Assembly: GCA_002309055.1 (NCBI GenBank)
Contig: DBWO01000040.1
Location: 9,445-34,458 of the forward strand
From: Ruminococcaceae bacterium UBA1236
Lineage (GTDB): Bacteria; Bacillota; Clostridia; Oscillospirales; Acutalibacteraceae
Length of the DNA: 25,014 bases
Reading direction: 5' to 3'
Positions 16,189 through 25,014 of this stretch are shown in pieces. The position numbers were made by a program, and so were the translations under genes. The number at the start of each line of letters is the position of its first letter. Within the stretch, counting starts at the first letter, position 1. The notes below the pieces were generated by a model. The model searched no databases. It had not been told where the DNA came from and saw only the letters and a program-made list of their open reading frames with translations.

Positions 16189-16761
16189 ATGCTTAAAAAT
16201 AATAACAGGGGCTTCTCTCTTATAGAGGTCATAGTGGTTATGGCTATTCTTGTTGTCGCGGCAGCGATTACGGCAAGCTCTGCCACTTCCGCATTCCATG
16301 CGCGTTCCCTTCAGGCGGCAAAAACCGTGGATGGTATGATTGCCCAAAGCAAAATAAATGCCATGAGCGGCAAAAAGAACTGCCTTATCATTAAGTACAG
16401 CACCGCGGACAAATGCTATAAATGCGGTCTGCACAGGATAGTTAAAGATGAATACGGCGTCTATCACGACAGTGATGAAGCATATGAAGAGCAGGAAGTA
16501 GGCAATAACCGGCTCAGCATAATCTGCGGACCGGATGTTGACGGATATGATTATAATCTCCTCTCCGGCGGTCAGCTTCGTATGGAATACAATATGGATA
16601 CCGGCAAAGTAAAAAATATGAAGGTTACCAAGCCCGATGGAACGGTTGTAACCTTGCTCGGCAATGGAGTCTCGTCCGACAGCTCTGTTATCACATTCAG
16701 TTTTTACACTACACACACAATCACCATATATAAGGAAACCGGTGAGCACGAATTTCAATAA
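16189..16761 (+). CDS. GspH/FimU-like minor prepilin
   Basis: 190 residues; ATG 16189 with AAAGGGG upstream and only 14 bases after the previous stop. Eight-residue leader MLKNNNRG, then FSLIEVIVVMAILVVAAAI with Phe+1 and Glu+5. The helix continues SLQAAKTVDGMIAQSKINAM, which is the GspH/FimT/FimU style (paired helix before a small beta domain), and the globular part starts KKNCLIIKY. Three cysteines lie near the start of this domain (KKNCLI, DKCYKCG) and one later (IICGPD), so a disulfide is possible. FimU-type proteins link tip pilins to the pilus shaft. Confidence 0.84.
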   Translation: MLKNNNRGFSLIEVIVVMAILVVAAAITASSATSAFHARSLQAAKTVDGMIAQSKINAMSGKKNCLIIKYSTADKCYKCGLHRIVKDEYGVYHDSDEAYEEQEVGNNRLSIICGPDVDGYDYNLLSGGQLRMEYNMDTGKVKNMKVTKPDGTVVTLLGNGVSSDSSVITFSFYTTHTITIYKETGEHEFQ

Positions 16762-16783
16762 ATAAGCAGGGTGTTGACTTACT

Positions 16784-17371
16784 ATGCGCAGGGAATTATA
16801 TAAGGTAAAACTTAATATAAAGAATAATAAAGGTTTCAGCCTTGCCGAGATGGTAGTTGCCTTTGCGCTTCTCGCGTTTGTTGCAATTTGCGTGTTCGGC
16901 GCGGTCACTGCCGGCGGCAATATGTTCACCAGGGTAAACGAAGATGTTAATCTGCAGTATAAATCTCAGACGGCTATGACACAGTTTCAGGAGTGCTTTA
17001 TGCCCTGCAGCACTGCTATTACCAAAATGGAGGACGGCACCGTATATTTTTCGGACAGTGAAAAGGTATATGCCTTAAAATATTATGAAGGCGTAATCTC
17101 TTACGCTTCGTGTGAGATATCCTCTGCCAAGGCAGATTTGCCGACAAAAACCATGGCGCCGCTGTGCTCCGATGTTTCCGCTTTTAAAGTTACGGTAAAC
17201 ACCCCGTCAGGCAACATCGCCGGCTCGGTCAAGGTGGAGCTCACCGTTTCTTCCGGCGGCAAATCGTATTCCACAAGTCAGATTTTCTCATTCAGAAATG
17301 AACCCGTATACATCAAGGATGCCGGAGACGGCGGATACCTCAATACACTTGTTGACACCATCACAGCATAA
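16784..17371 (+). CDS. PilW/GspJ-like minor prepilin
   Basis: 195 residues from ATG 16784; the ribosome site is weak (CAGGG at 16768-16772, 11 bases away), which may mean lower translation. The leader is long at 17 residues and ends IKNNKG, before FSLAEMVVAFALLAFVAICV with Phe+1 and Glu+5. After the helix the segment LQYKSQTAMTQFQECFM is like the PilW/GspJ group, followed by a small beta-rich domain with SGGKSYSTSQIF near its end. It closes the minor-pilin group. The next gene, the giant exoprotein, begins 106 bases later. Confidence 0.82.
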   Translation: MRRELYKVKLNIKNNKGFSLAEMVVAFALLAFVAICVFGAVTAGGNMFTRVNEDVNLQYKSQTAMTQFQECFMPCSTAITKMEDGTVYFSDSEKVYALKYYEGVISYASCEISSAKADLPTKTMAPLCSDVSAFKVTVNTPSGNIAGSVKVELTVSSGGKSYSTSQIFSFRNEPVYIKDAGDGGYLNTLVDTITA

Positions 17372-17410
17372 ATATAAGGAAGAATATTTTAAATAGATGT
17401 TTAATTCCGG

Positions 17411-17448
17411 GCGGCACATGCCGCTTATGATGAAAAGGCATTTTTCAT
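17411..17448 (+). other. Two hairpins before the giant gene
   Basis: GCGGC-ACAT-GCCGC (17411-17424) is followed by ATGAAAA-GGCAT-TTTTCAT (17430-17448) and a short T-rich stretch, in the only sizeable gap of the pilus cluster (17372-17477). They could weaken read-through or stabilise an RNA end, so the giant protein may be made at a different level. No separate promoter is clear. Confidence 0.4.
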
Positions 17449-17477
17449 TTTTCTGCAGTTCTCAAGGAGGCATATTT

Positions 17478-20400
17478 ATGAAAACTAAAAAGCTTTCAAA
17501 TAACGTGAGGAGAGGAGTCACGGGCACTTTGGCTGTTGTGCTTGCCGCAACGGCTATGGGTCCTCTGTTTTCGGTTCTGTCCCATGCGACGGATTCGTTT
17601 GATTACATTGAGGAACTCAAGGCAATAAGAAGCGGCAGCAGCTTTAATGTCATTGAGCTTGTGCCCCAGGGCAAGCAGACCGCTATGGGTTACCTTGCCG
17701 CAGGCAACGAGCCCCTTGATTCCTATTCATATGACGCTGCAACGGTTGAGGGATGGAAAAAGGCGGACAGAGCCTCCTATATGTCCGATGTTTATTCTGA
17801 TCTTTCGACCAAGGGAATAATAGGCACTACCGTAAATGATCCCGTAAAGAATGACGGCGGATATAAGGAGTATTTCCCCTGGCAGGTCACTGAGCTTGAT
17901 GAGGGTATCTATGCCAACGACGATATTACTGCCGGCGTTCCCAACGCCGGGGCCAAAGCCCTCAAAGAGATGGAGCTTACCACAGAGGATTCAGCGTCTG
18001 TCAAGGGCAGATTTGAGGGCGTTGAAGAGCCGGGCACCGGCGATTATAAGATGAACGCGAGCTACAGTATTTCTCAAAAGAAGTTTTTCTATAATGAGTT
18101 TTACAGTAAGTTCGGTTATTCACAGGGTCTGTGGCAGACCAATACCAAGCTTATCAACTATGTATCCGGAGACAACCTCAATTTAAACACTGCCGAAAAA
18201 ACCATATCTGTCAGCTCGGGCGGAGTTGCGCATGCTTTTCCGCTTTCCACAACTTACGCCTCAAATAAGGGCTATATTATGGAAGTTGAGAGAAACACTG
18301 AGTATGAGCTTTCATTCCATGCGGATGTAAGCAGTGGCGGCAAATTTTACCTTGCTGCTTATGAAACATCTGCGGGCTCACTCGCTTCCCTTACCGGCAG
18401 TGATACTCTCTATCCCAGCAAACTGTATGAAACCAGCACCGATACAAGCATAAACGAGAGTCAGAGCGGCAACTATAAAATCATAATCAAGACTTCACAG
18501 ATGACGGGCCTCACCAAAAAGCTCTATCTGCAGCTTTGCTTCGGCGTTGATAAGACTAAAAATACCACAGCCACTTTCTCAAACATTTATTTCGGTGAAC
18601 CCCGCGGTTTTGAGCAGGATATTGACAGATTTGTTTACGAAAACGCCGGTTATACAGACTCCGAGTATGATTACTGGTACGATCTTGCTTTCACTCCGAT
18701 TTCCGAATCCGATTGGGAAACTATGGATTTTGAGGGCGTAGGTATCTATGAGCAGGGTGAAGTAATCAGCGGCGTCACAACTTACAATTGTATCGGTGTT
18801 GCGGGCGTTGACGATGCTGAAGAACTGGATATTGATTATGATAAGGCAATGAACGGCGGCTACTACACCGCAAGAATCAAGGCGGAAATCTATGATGCCG
18901 AAGGCAAAGGCCTCCAGACCGTGACCGAAACACGCGATCAGTATCACCCTTACAGGGCTGTTCCCAGGTTTGAGGACGGCACAAGCAACCTCGCCTTCAA
19001 GCCGGTTGACAAGGGCTATTTCAAAGCGCTTGACAAAACTTATACCTATGTTAAAGAGGGCGGGGATTATACTTTCATTCCCGACAGCAGCGCTTCAAAT
19101 TCCATAATCGTTTATACAAAGAAAGCGTATTTTGCAAACTATGTTACCGGCAACGATTTGTTCAAATACGGCGCTCTCGATTATGTTGACGGCACAGATA
19201 GTTTCATTGTTTCCCTTACAAAGCTTACTCCTGAAGCTACAAGGGAATCCGATTATTATCTTGATATAGTTAAAACCACGGATATGATTGTCATTTCCGC
19301 GGGCACCTCAACCTCTGCCAACAGTGATCTGGACAAGGTGAAATTCAGCGAAGATATAACCGAAGAGATGAAGGAAGCGATTCTTGAGGCGGCTAGCAGC
19401 ACATACAAGGTGCCTGTGGTTGTTGACGCGCGTCTTGTTAATTCAACCTATGCAAACGCCATCTCTCAGACCGAGTGCCCCAATCTCTATGCCCTTGTAA
19501 CCGAGCTGCTTGACAAGGCCACCGAAAACGGCGACGTATCAATCAAAACCGGCGGTGTAAGCGCAAATATTTATGCTTTTAACCCTGCCAATATAGGCGG
19601 CACGGCAGCTTCATTTGCCACCAAGGAGTTTAAGAAAACAATCGCAGCTTCATCCGACACTTCGCCCTATTATGATGTATATTATCAGATTGCATATGAA
19701 AACCGCCTCAGGGTTCAGACAAATTATCTTCCTAATTCTGATGTTAATGAGGCATCCTGCCTGCGCTGCATAATAAACTACAAAGGCAGACGTGTTATGA
19801 CCAATATCCAGAATCTCAGAGTGCTTGATATTGAGCCGTACACAAATGATCCAAAGCAGAGTTATTACTACCCCAAATCGCAAAAGACAGTTGCAAACGC
19901 ATCATATATAGATGAATACATTATCGGTTCACAGTGGCTGCCGGACAAATACTTTACGGCGAAAAACGGCACGGATAAGGTAACAATCACCGAAGCGAAC
20001 GCCAAGGATTATATCACCCTTACCCGCATGTCCACCGCTGAGCTTAACGGTACCGGCGCTCAGATAATTGAAAACTATGATATTGTTTATGTAGGTTCCG
20101 CGGTTGGCAATCTTGAGAAGCAGATGACCAATAAGAACAACCGTAATTACGTTGCCTACAATGATGACAGTAAGTATTTCCAGAATAAGCTGTATTCCGG
20201 CATAGGTGACACCTATACTGTGGGCAATATCAACTATGACGGCAGCAATCTCGGAGATATGATCAGCGGTGCCGTTGAAGGCAACACCCTCGCGGGTCTT
20301 CTCAACTCGGATTATTCGTCAATCACGGGTAAAAACAGTTCATTTGCCACCTGGTATATAAGCCCCAACCATAATTTCGGCCTTCGCACTACCGGTAACG

Positions 20401-23400
20401 ACATAACCCGCGATGTTATGGATCAGCTTAAGGAGTTTGCCGCAGCAGGCTTCCCCGTTATATTTGCGGATGACCTCGTGACTTCCGGCGGCATAAGAAC
20501 CGAATTCAGCGTGGAAGTTACCGCAAAAGAGGTTTACAGAGGCACAACCGGTTATGACCACTGGGGTAAAAATACAAGTGTCGGCGGTTTGTCATTTAAG
20601 ACCAACGATCCCGGAAGCGGTTCCGGCGCAGTTTACTTCGCCTTTGTAAAAGCGGAAGTTATCGGCGACATTCCTCTCGGCATCAAACCCGTTTTCAACT
20701 GGAAGTGGAAGAAAGGCCCGACCGTGCAAGGCTCAAAAAATGAAGGATGGGGAGATTTCTACAGAACCAAATCGGAAGCAGAGCAGAACGGTAAAAATAA
20801 AGACTGGGTTGAACCTATAGCCGACGAACATATCTTAACTGAGGACCAGACTGCGCAGAACTGGTACAGCACTATTGGTGACTGGAATTACCTTGGAGAT
20901 TACCAGAATCAGAATGAAAAGTTTGAAAATGAAAACAAACAGGATCATTATATTACAGGTATATCTCTTAACAAGAGCGACTGCCCTTATCAGAAACTCA
21001 ATCAGGATTACAGATACTATTGTGAGGTAACATTTGTTGAGGACAACAGCACCGGTAAAGCTTCTCCTGCTGTAATACAGGCATTTGTCGGAAGCGGACT
21101 TACTCTTCACAGCAACGAAATATCCTATTACAATGACTGGAACAGTTACAAGAACGCCTTTAACAGCTACCCCGGAAACAGTGATAAAACAATCCCAACT
21201 GATTCTCCTGAACCTACCAGCAAGACGTTTAATCTTTCCGGTAAACGTAACGGTAAGGACCACGTCCTCACTTTAACAATGAATCCGAATCCGTACCAGT
21301 ATAATGTTTATATTGACAGAGGTTCATTTAATTTCAGGCATTCTGCAAAGCTTACTCCCGATATCTATTCTGACTGCAAACATAATAACGGCGTGCACGG
21401 AAATGTGTATGAGAGTGCTGATAAAAATAAACTGTATTTTGAAAAGGATAAATGTGATTATAACAATCTGATTATTGAAGGCGATATAAACGGAGATCAT
21501 GAATGGATAAAGGCGAGGGGCACCGATTATACATATAATCAGAATTGGAATGCAACCATCACCAACCATTATATTGTTCCGGACACATCCTGGGTCAGAG
21601 GCGCAACAAACAATTCCACCGGTGCCGTTGTCGTGTCGCAGAAGGGTTATGAAAAAGTCAGCGATTACACGGTTGATAATACCAGCTTCCTCTATCAGTT
21701 TATGGAGTCGGTTTACAACAAGGTGGATTACAACGCAGCAGAGGAAGCGCAGGGCAAGGTTGATAAGATGCCGATGCCGAATATCTTCATCAAGAGCGAT
21801 TTTGATGAGACGGACGGCAAAAACAGACTGAAACAGCAGCTTGACTCCGTTCAGACGCCGAAACTCGCGGTTGACAAGAGCGTTCTGGTGTCTTATCCGG
21901 CAGCTTTGCCGGACAGAAACCTCGATATAAACTTTGTCGTTTATAACGATAAAAATGCGACAGGCAAACAATATGAGGTGCATCTGTATATTGACGGCAA
22001 CCACGATGCCGTTTTCAGCGACTATGAGGAAACAGAGCCCACCTACCTGAGCGCAAAGGGAGGCGGAGCGCCAGCGGTTCATTCCGGCAAAAAGTATTTT
22101 GTCACAAGCTCCGCAACCACGGGCTCATATAACGAATACACGCTGCAGAAGGTGCTTCCCTCAAGCTATGTGGGTATCATACCCTGGAAGCTGGTTGTGG
22201 TTGATGCCGCGACTAATAAGCATATGCTTCACGATTCCTACATCGGCTATGCCTACCGTAAAGCGGGTGTCGGTGAAGGTACAATAATCAAGGCGATTCA
22301 GATTCTGCCCGCGGACCACTGGTCCAACACCGTTTCCAAGAGATATAATGCGGTCAGCCAGCTTATAGCCGATTATGACGATCCGGTTATCAGGGGTATC
22401 TGGAGACCGATGTACGACACTTCGCATGTCAATGTTTCTCAGGCGCCGTTTGACTCCGCTACTCTTGCTGCGGCAAACAGCGGCAACGCTTATAAGGGCA
22501 GTATATTCCTCGGCACGGGTGCCGGCAGAGACGGCACCATCTATAAAGATGATCCCGATATTGACGGCGATCATGTCAACGAAGCGTGGTATCTGAGAAA
22601 TTCGAGCACGGCAAAGGACATAAGCAAAAAATCCAACCTGATTTATACCTATAATAATGCGGATTTCAAGAATGATGCTTTCTATCAGCTTTGCCTCGGT
22701 GCAGACTCCAAGCTTGACCGCACGGTTTACTACGAGGATCTCAAAGCAGAGATTGATGTTGACTCGGGTGATGATTCACAGTATCAGCTTGACCTCAAGG
22801 AGAAGCTTCAGGAGCAGTTTTCGCAGTTCTCAAAAGATAAGATTAACTACAGAACTCACGTTGAGTTCTGGGTGAATCCTAAGGGCTCCAAGGTGCCCAA
22901 GACAGACTCGCACGGCAATGTTGTTACCGACTATTTCGGCAATACCGTTTATGCCTATGAGCAGTATGACTTTGAGCTTGACATAGCCCTTACCGATATT
23001 TATGAGATGGATTTCTGCTGGTATCAGGATATGGAAGATGTCAATGACGATATGGACTTCCTGGCTCAGTATGATATGCTTATTATGGGCTTCGGCGATT
23101 CATACGGCAAAGATACCAGGCAGAACAGAGCGGGTATAAACCTTGCGGCCGCGACCCTTGGCTTTAACCAGTATGCCGCAATGGGCATAAGGAAATATGT
23201 TGACTCCGGCAGACCGGTTCTTTTCTGCCACGATACCACAAACGGCAATGTTAACTTCATCGATTACTATGCCCTTAACGCAGTGAGCTGGATAGCAAAT
23301 GTTGCTGATAAAGTGGAGGAATTCTGGAACACCACCGTCAAGGAGACAGCTACAAAGATATGGTACTGGATCCGCAATGCCGTAAGAAGCTTTATCGGTA

Positions 23401-24938
23401 TGCAGACGTTAGAGGTTCCCAAGCCTTCCATTGAACAGGAAGATGAGCTTAACAACAAGATTGCTGACAACAGAACAAGAGACGGTTACTTCAACAACCT
23501 TATTCTCAGGTATCCGCTGAAGCTTGACAGATACGGTATTACTTACACTATCTGCCAGCAGATGGATGCAAAGAACGCTTGGAGCAGCAGCAACTTCAGA
23601 CTCGGCCACGCTTATACTTACATTCTCGGTAACACCGCTTATGCGGAGCAGAGAAATGAAGATGGCGACCTTATCCTCGATGAGGAAGATAATCCCACTT
23701 ATGTAACAGAAAATTACAACAGTTTTGAGTATCCGAGCTCCGGATCAGGTTCGGTCAATGAAATTGAGATGCTTGCGCACGGATTCACAGTTGCGTATGA
23801 GCCCGGTTCTGCAAGAAAGACAACGCTCAACGCAAGGAAAGACCAGGCGGTGCAGTATACGCATTACGATGGTACTGAAAACGGCGGTACAAAGATTGTG
23901 GACGGCGTGACTGTTGACGCAAAATTTGAAGGCGACCAGGTCAAAGCGGACTATATCTATGACACGCAGGGCTTCACCAAGTGGACCATTGCCAGGTATA
24001 TTTCCAATGAGATTATAAATGACAGAAGCCTGGCAAACAGCTACTATATGCCCATATCAGTGCCCGGCAATATAAACACTGCGCACAGGGGCGTATATAT
24101 GACAAGCGCCATAACGCAGGTCGGCTCCGGCTCAATCACCACCTATCCCTATGACGTCAACACATCCAAATTCGGCGGAACAACCGGAAACGAAGAAGAC
24201 GGCAAGATAAGGATAATGCCCACGCACGATCAGTATTATCAGATTAACCTTAACGATGGCGATACCACGGTGTGGTACTGCCTTGCAGACCCGAGCGGCA
24301 CGTCTGACAGCAACAAGTGTTATGACCTGCTTCCGAATGACTGCGCCAACTCCTATTACATCTACACATCCGGCAACGTTACATACACCGGAGCGGGCCA
24401 CGCGAATATCTTTACCGAGGAGGAAGCAAAGCTCTTCCTGAACACCCTTGTCGGTGCTTACAGAGCGGCAAAGGAGAAGCCGGAAGTTTACTTCAGAGAC
24501 GCTAAAGACACTCAGAATATTGAGTATCAGGTGCTCACTGCCAACGATCGAAAGAACAGTACCGGAGTAGATGACACCTTCGTTGACAGAGAAGTGACAG
24601 GCGTCAAGATTGTTAACCCCAACATTACAAACGGTGTTGAAGGAGATCTTGTTGTTAACTTCTATTCGGATGCCGAACTAAAGCACAAGGTTGAGAATGT
24701 CACCCTTTATACCGTAAATGACAACGGCACACTTAAAGGCGAATCAGTGACAAGCGGCGGTAACGGCTACAGTGTAACCACGGACAGGATATACTTCTTC
24801 TATACTCCTCAGGAAGTGCTGAACGCATTGAAAGACAGCGAATCGTATGTTATCTATGCGCAGTCCGCGGTTAACGGCCAGGCCAGTGAGGTGGTCCGCC
24901 TTGAATACAGGCGTCTCGGCCTTGCGAACCTGACGTAA
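17478..24938 (+). CDS. Giant secreted protein with DUF5057-like modules, PilY1 position
   Basis: 2486 residues from ATG 17478, chosen because AAGGAGG (17464-17470) is 7 bases upstream; the frame opens 81 bases earlier without a ribosome site. A signal peptide (basic start, hydrophobic 14-34, cut near SHA37) implies export. There is no LPXTG, C-terminal membrane helix or SLH domain, so it must be held by a partner, probably the pilus tip. Three divergent alpha/beta modules are visible. Each has a strand ending in Pro (FNVIELVP 56-63; LRVLDIEP 780-787; IKAIQILP 1604-1611), then D-rich strands (DMIVISAG 602; YDIVYVGS 867; YDMLIMGFG 1865), then P-V-strand-D (VPVVVDAR 645; FPVIFADD 992; RPVLFCHD 1912). 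The last, with THDQYYQINL, VWYCL, GNVTYTGAGHANI and KLFLNTLVGAYRA, matches my memory of DUF5057. DGNHDAVFSDYE (1506-1517) looks like an EF-hand loop. The end (about 2400-2486) looks like an Ig-type domain. Function unproven. Confidence 0.8.
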   Translation: MKTKKLSNNVRRGVTGTLAVVLAATAMGPLFSVLSHATDSFDYIEELKAIRSGSSFNVIELVPQGKQTAMGYLAAGNEPLDSYSYDAATVEGWKKADRASYMSDVYSDLSTKGIIGTTVNDPVKNDGGYKEYFPWQVTELDEGIYANDDITAGVPNAGAKALKEMELTTEDSASVKGRFEGVEEPGTGDYKMNASYSISQKKFFYNEFYSKFGYSQGLWQTNTKLINYVSGDNLNLNTAEKTISVSSGGVAHAFPLSTTYASNKGYIMEVERNTEYELSFHADVSSGGKFYLAAYETSAGSLASLTGSDTLYPSKLYETSTDTSINESQSGNYKIIIKTSQMTGLTKKLYLQLCFGVDKTKNTTATFSNIYFGEPRGFEQDIDRFVYENAGYTDSEYDYWYDLAFTPISESDWETMDFEGVGIYEQGEVISGVTTYNCIGVAGVDDAEELDIDYDKAMNGGYYTARIKAEIYDAEGKGLQTVTETRDQYHPYRAVPRFEDGTSNLAFKPVDKGYFKALDKTYTYVKEGGDYTFIPDSSASNSIIVYTKKAYFANYVTGNDLFKYGALDYVDGTDSFIVSLTKLTPEATRESDYYLDIVKTTDMIVISAGTSTSANSDLDKVKFSEDITEEMKEAILEAASSTYKVPVVVDARLVNSTYANAISQTECPNLYALVTELLDKATENGDVSIKTGGVSANIYAFNPANIGGTAASFATKEFKKTIAASSDTSPYYDVYYQIAYENRLRVQTNYLPNSDVNEASCLRCIINYKGRRVMTNIQNLRVLDIEPYTNDPKQSYYYPKSQKTVANASYIDEYIIGSQWLPDKYFTAKNGTDKVTITEANAKDYITLTRMSTAELNGTGAQIIENYDIVYVGSAVGNLEKQMTNKNNRNYVAYNDDSKYFQNKLYSGIGDTYTVGNINYDGSNLGDMISGAVEGNTLAGLLNSDYSSITGKNSSFATWYISPNHNFGLRTTGNDITRDVMDQLKEFAAAGFPVIFADDLVTSGGIRTEFSVEVTAKEVYRGTTGYDHWGKNTSVGGLSFKTNDPGSGSGAVYFAFVKAEVIGDIPLGIKPVFNWKWKKGPTVQGSKNEGWGDFYRTKSEAEQNGKNKDWVEPIADEHILTEDQTAQNWYSTIGDWNYLGDYQNQNEKFENENKQDHYITGISLNKSDCPYQKLNQDYRYYCEVTFVEDNSTGKASPAVIQAFVGSGLTLHSNEISYYNDWNSYKNAFNSYPGNSDKTIPTDSPEPTSKTFNLSGKRNGKDHVLTLTMNPNPYQYNVYIDRGSFNFRHSAKLTPDIYSDCKHNNGVHGNVYESADKNKLYFEKDKCDYNNLIIEGDINGDHEWIKARGTDYTYNQNWNATITNHYIVPDTSWVRGATNNSTGAVVVSQKGYEKVSDYTVDNTSFLYQFMESVYNKVDYNAAEEAQGKVDKMPMPNIFIKSDFDETDGKNRLKQQLDSVQTPKLAVDKSVLVSYPAALPDRNLDINFVVYNDKNATGKQYEVHLYIDGNHDAVFSDYEETEPTYLSAKGGGAPAVHSGKKYFVTSSATTGSYNEYTLQKVLPSSYVGIIPWKLVVVDAATNKHMLHDSYIGYAYRKAGVGEGTIIKAIQILPADHWSNTVSKRYNAVSQLIADYDDPVIRGIWRPMYDTSHVNVSQAPFDSATLAAANSGNAYKGSIFLGTGAGRDGTIYKDDPDIDGDHVNEAWYLRNSSTAKDISKKSNLIYTYNNADFKNDAFYQLCLGADSKLDRTVYYEDLKAEIDVDSGDDSQYQLDLKEKLQEQFSQFSKDKINYRTHVEFWVNPKGSKVPKTDSHGNVVTDYFGNTVYAYEQYDFELDIALTDIYEMDFCWYQDMEDVNDDMDFLAQYDMLIMGFGDSYGKDTRQNRAGINLAAATLGFNQYAAMGIRKYVDSGRPVLFCHDTTNGNVNFIDYYALNAVSWIANVADKVEEFWNTTVKETATKIWYWIRNAVRSFIGMQTLEVPKPSIEQEDELNNKIADNRTRDGYFNNLILRYPLKLDRYGITYTICQQMDAKNAWSSSNFRLGHAYTYILGNTAYAEQRNEDGDLILDEEDNPTYVTENYNSFEYPSSGSGSVNEIEMLAHGFTVAYEPGSARKTTLNARKDQAVQYTHYDGTENGGTKIVDGVTVDAKFEGDQVKADYIYDTQGFTKWTIARYISNEIINDRSLANSYYMPISVPGNINTAHRGVYMTSAITQVGSGSITTYPYDVNTSKFGGTTGNEEDGKIRIMPTHDQYYQINLNDGDTTVWYCLADPSGTSDSNKCYDLLPNDCANSYYIYTSGNVTYTGAGHANIFTEEEAKLFLNTLVGAYRAAKEKPEVYFRDAKDTQNIEYQVLTANDRKNSTGVDDTFVDREVTGVKIVNPNITNGVEGDLVVNFYSDAELKHKVENVTLYTVNDNGTLKGESVTSGGNGYSVTTDRIYFFYTPQEVLNALKDSESYVIYAQSAVNGQASEVVRLEYRRLGLANLT

Positions 24939-24951
24939 AGGTGCTGAAAAG

Positions 24952-24966
24952 CGGCGATTGACGCCG
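24952..24966 (+). other. Short hairpin after the giant gene
   Basis: CGGCG-ATTGA-CGCCG, a 5-bp stem beginning 13 bases past the stop, has no T-run after it. It is a weak candidate for transcript-end structure. Confidence 0.3.
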
Positions 24967-24995
24967 AAAAGGAAAAAGCAATAAACCCAAAGCGG

Positions 24996-25014
24996 CGGGA
25001 TGCATTGCATCCCG
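24996..25014 (+). terminator. Palindrome at the window edge, probable terminator stem
   Basis: CGGGATGCA and TGCATCCCG flank a single T. As RNA this folds into a 7-bp stem with a CATTG loop. It lies 58 bases beyond the giant gene; a T-run would fall outside the window, so termination cannot be confirmed. Confidence 0.5.

Noticed and set aside
24800..24938. Cell-wall sorting signal at the end of the giant protein
   Set aside because: The chain ends in a beta-rich segment (LEYRRLGLANLT) without LPXTG, hydrophobic helix or basic tail.

Overview
The window looks like a chromosomal segment of a low-to-mid GC, single-membrane Firmicute of class Clostridia, probably a gut or rumen member of the Oscillospiraceae/Ruminococcus relatives. 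This is inferred from gene content: strong AGGAGG-type ribosome sites, a Thr/Glu-rich lipoprotein, the short type of ArgC with argJBD, GH92 and BNR glycan enzymes, and a type IV pilus set without the outer-membrane partners PilP and PilQ. No database search was possible, so the taxon is tentative.

Left part (1-4400). The window opens inside the end of pyrG (CTP synthase), closed by a perfect 13-bp hairpin terminator. A tightly overlapping three-gene unit follows: a GH92-type alpha-mannosidase without a signal peptide, a 73-residue four-cysteine protein, and a BNR/Asp-box sialidase-like protein. It looks like an intracellular glycan-trimming unit. Next is a single gene with its own good promoter, encoding a zinc-ribbon, Gln/Pro/Tyr linker and TM2 membrane protein. 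A minus-strand lipoprotein with a long Thr/Glu then Thr/Lys stalk converges on it, and the two share a bidirectional terminator.

Middle part (5400-9870). A consensus promoter divergent from the lipoprotein promoter drives argC-argJ-argB-argD, the acetylated part of arginine biosynthesis from glutamate to N-acetylornithine and, through ArgJ recycling, ornithine. ArgC starts at TTG. The operon ends at a clear hairpin with a T-run.

Right part (9970-24940). A perfect TTGACA-17-TATAAT promoter precedes a run of seven same-strand genes covering about 15 kb: a PilM-PilN fusion, PilO, four prepilin-like proteins (PilV-like, an 800-residue PilX/GspK-like protein lacking Glu+5, GspH/FimU-like and PilW-like), and a secreted protein of 2486 residues. 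The order recalls the minor-pilin plus PilY1 clusters of Gram-negative type IV pili, with the giant protein in the PilY1 place. The giant protein appears to contain three divergent copies of one alpha/beta module (the last resembling what I remember as DUF5057) and at least one EF-hand-like calcium loop. My reading is a pilus or pseudopilus tip complex, probably for adhesion or substrate contact. The major pilin, motor ATPases, PilC and prepilin peptidase are not in the window. This pilus-tip cluster is the most interesting system here.

No tRNA, rRNA, CRISPR array, transposase or recognisable riboswitch was seen.
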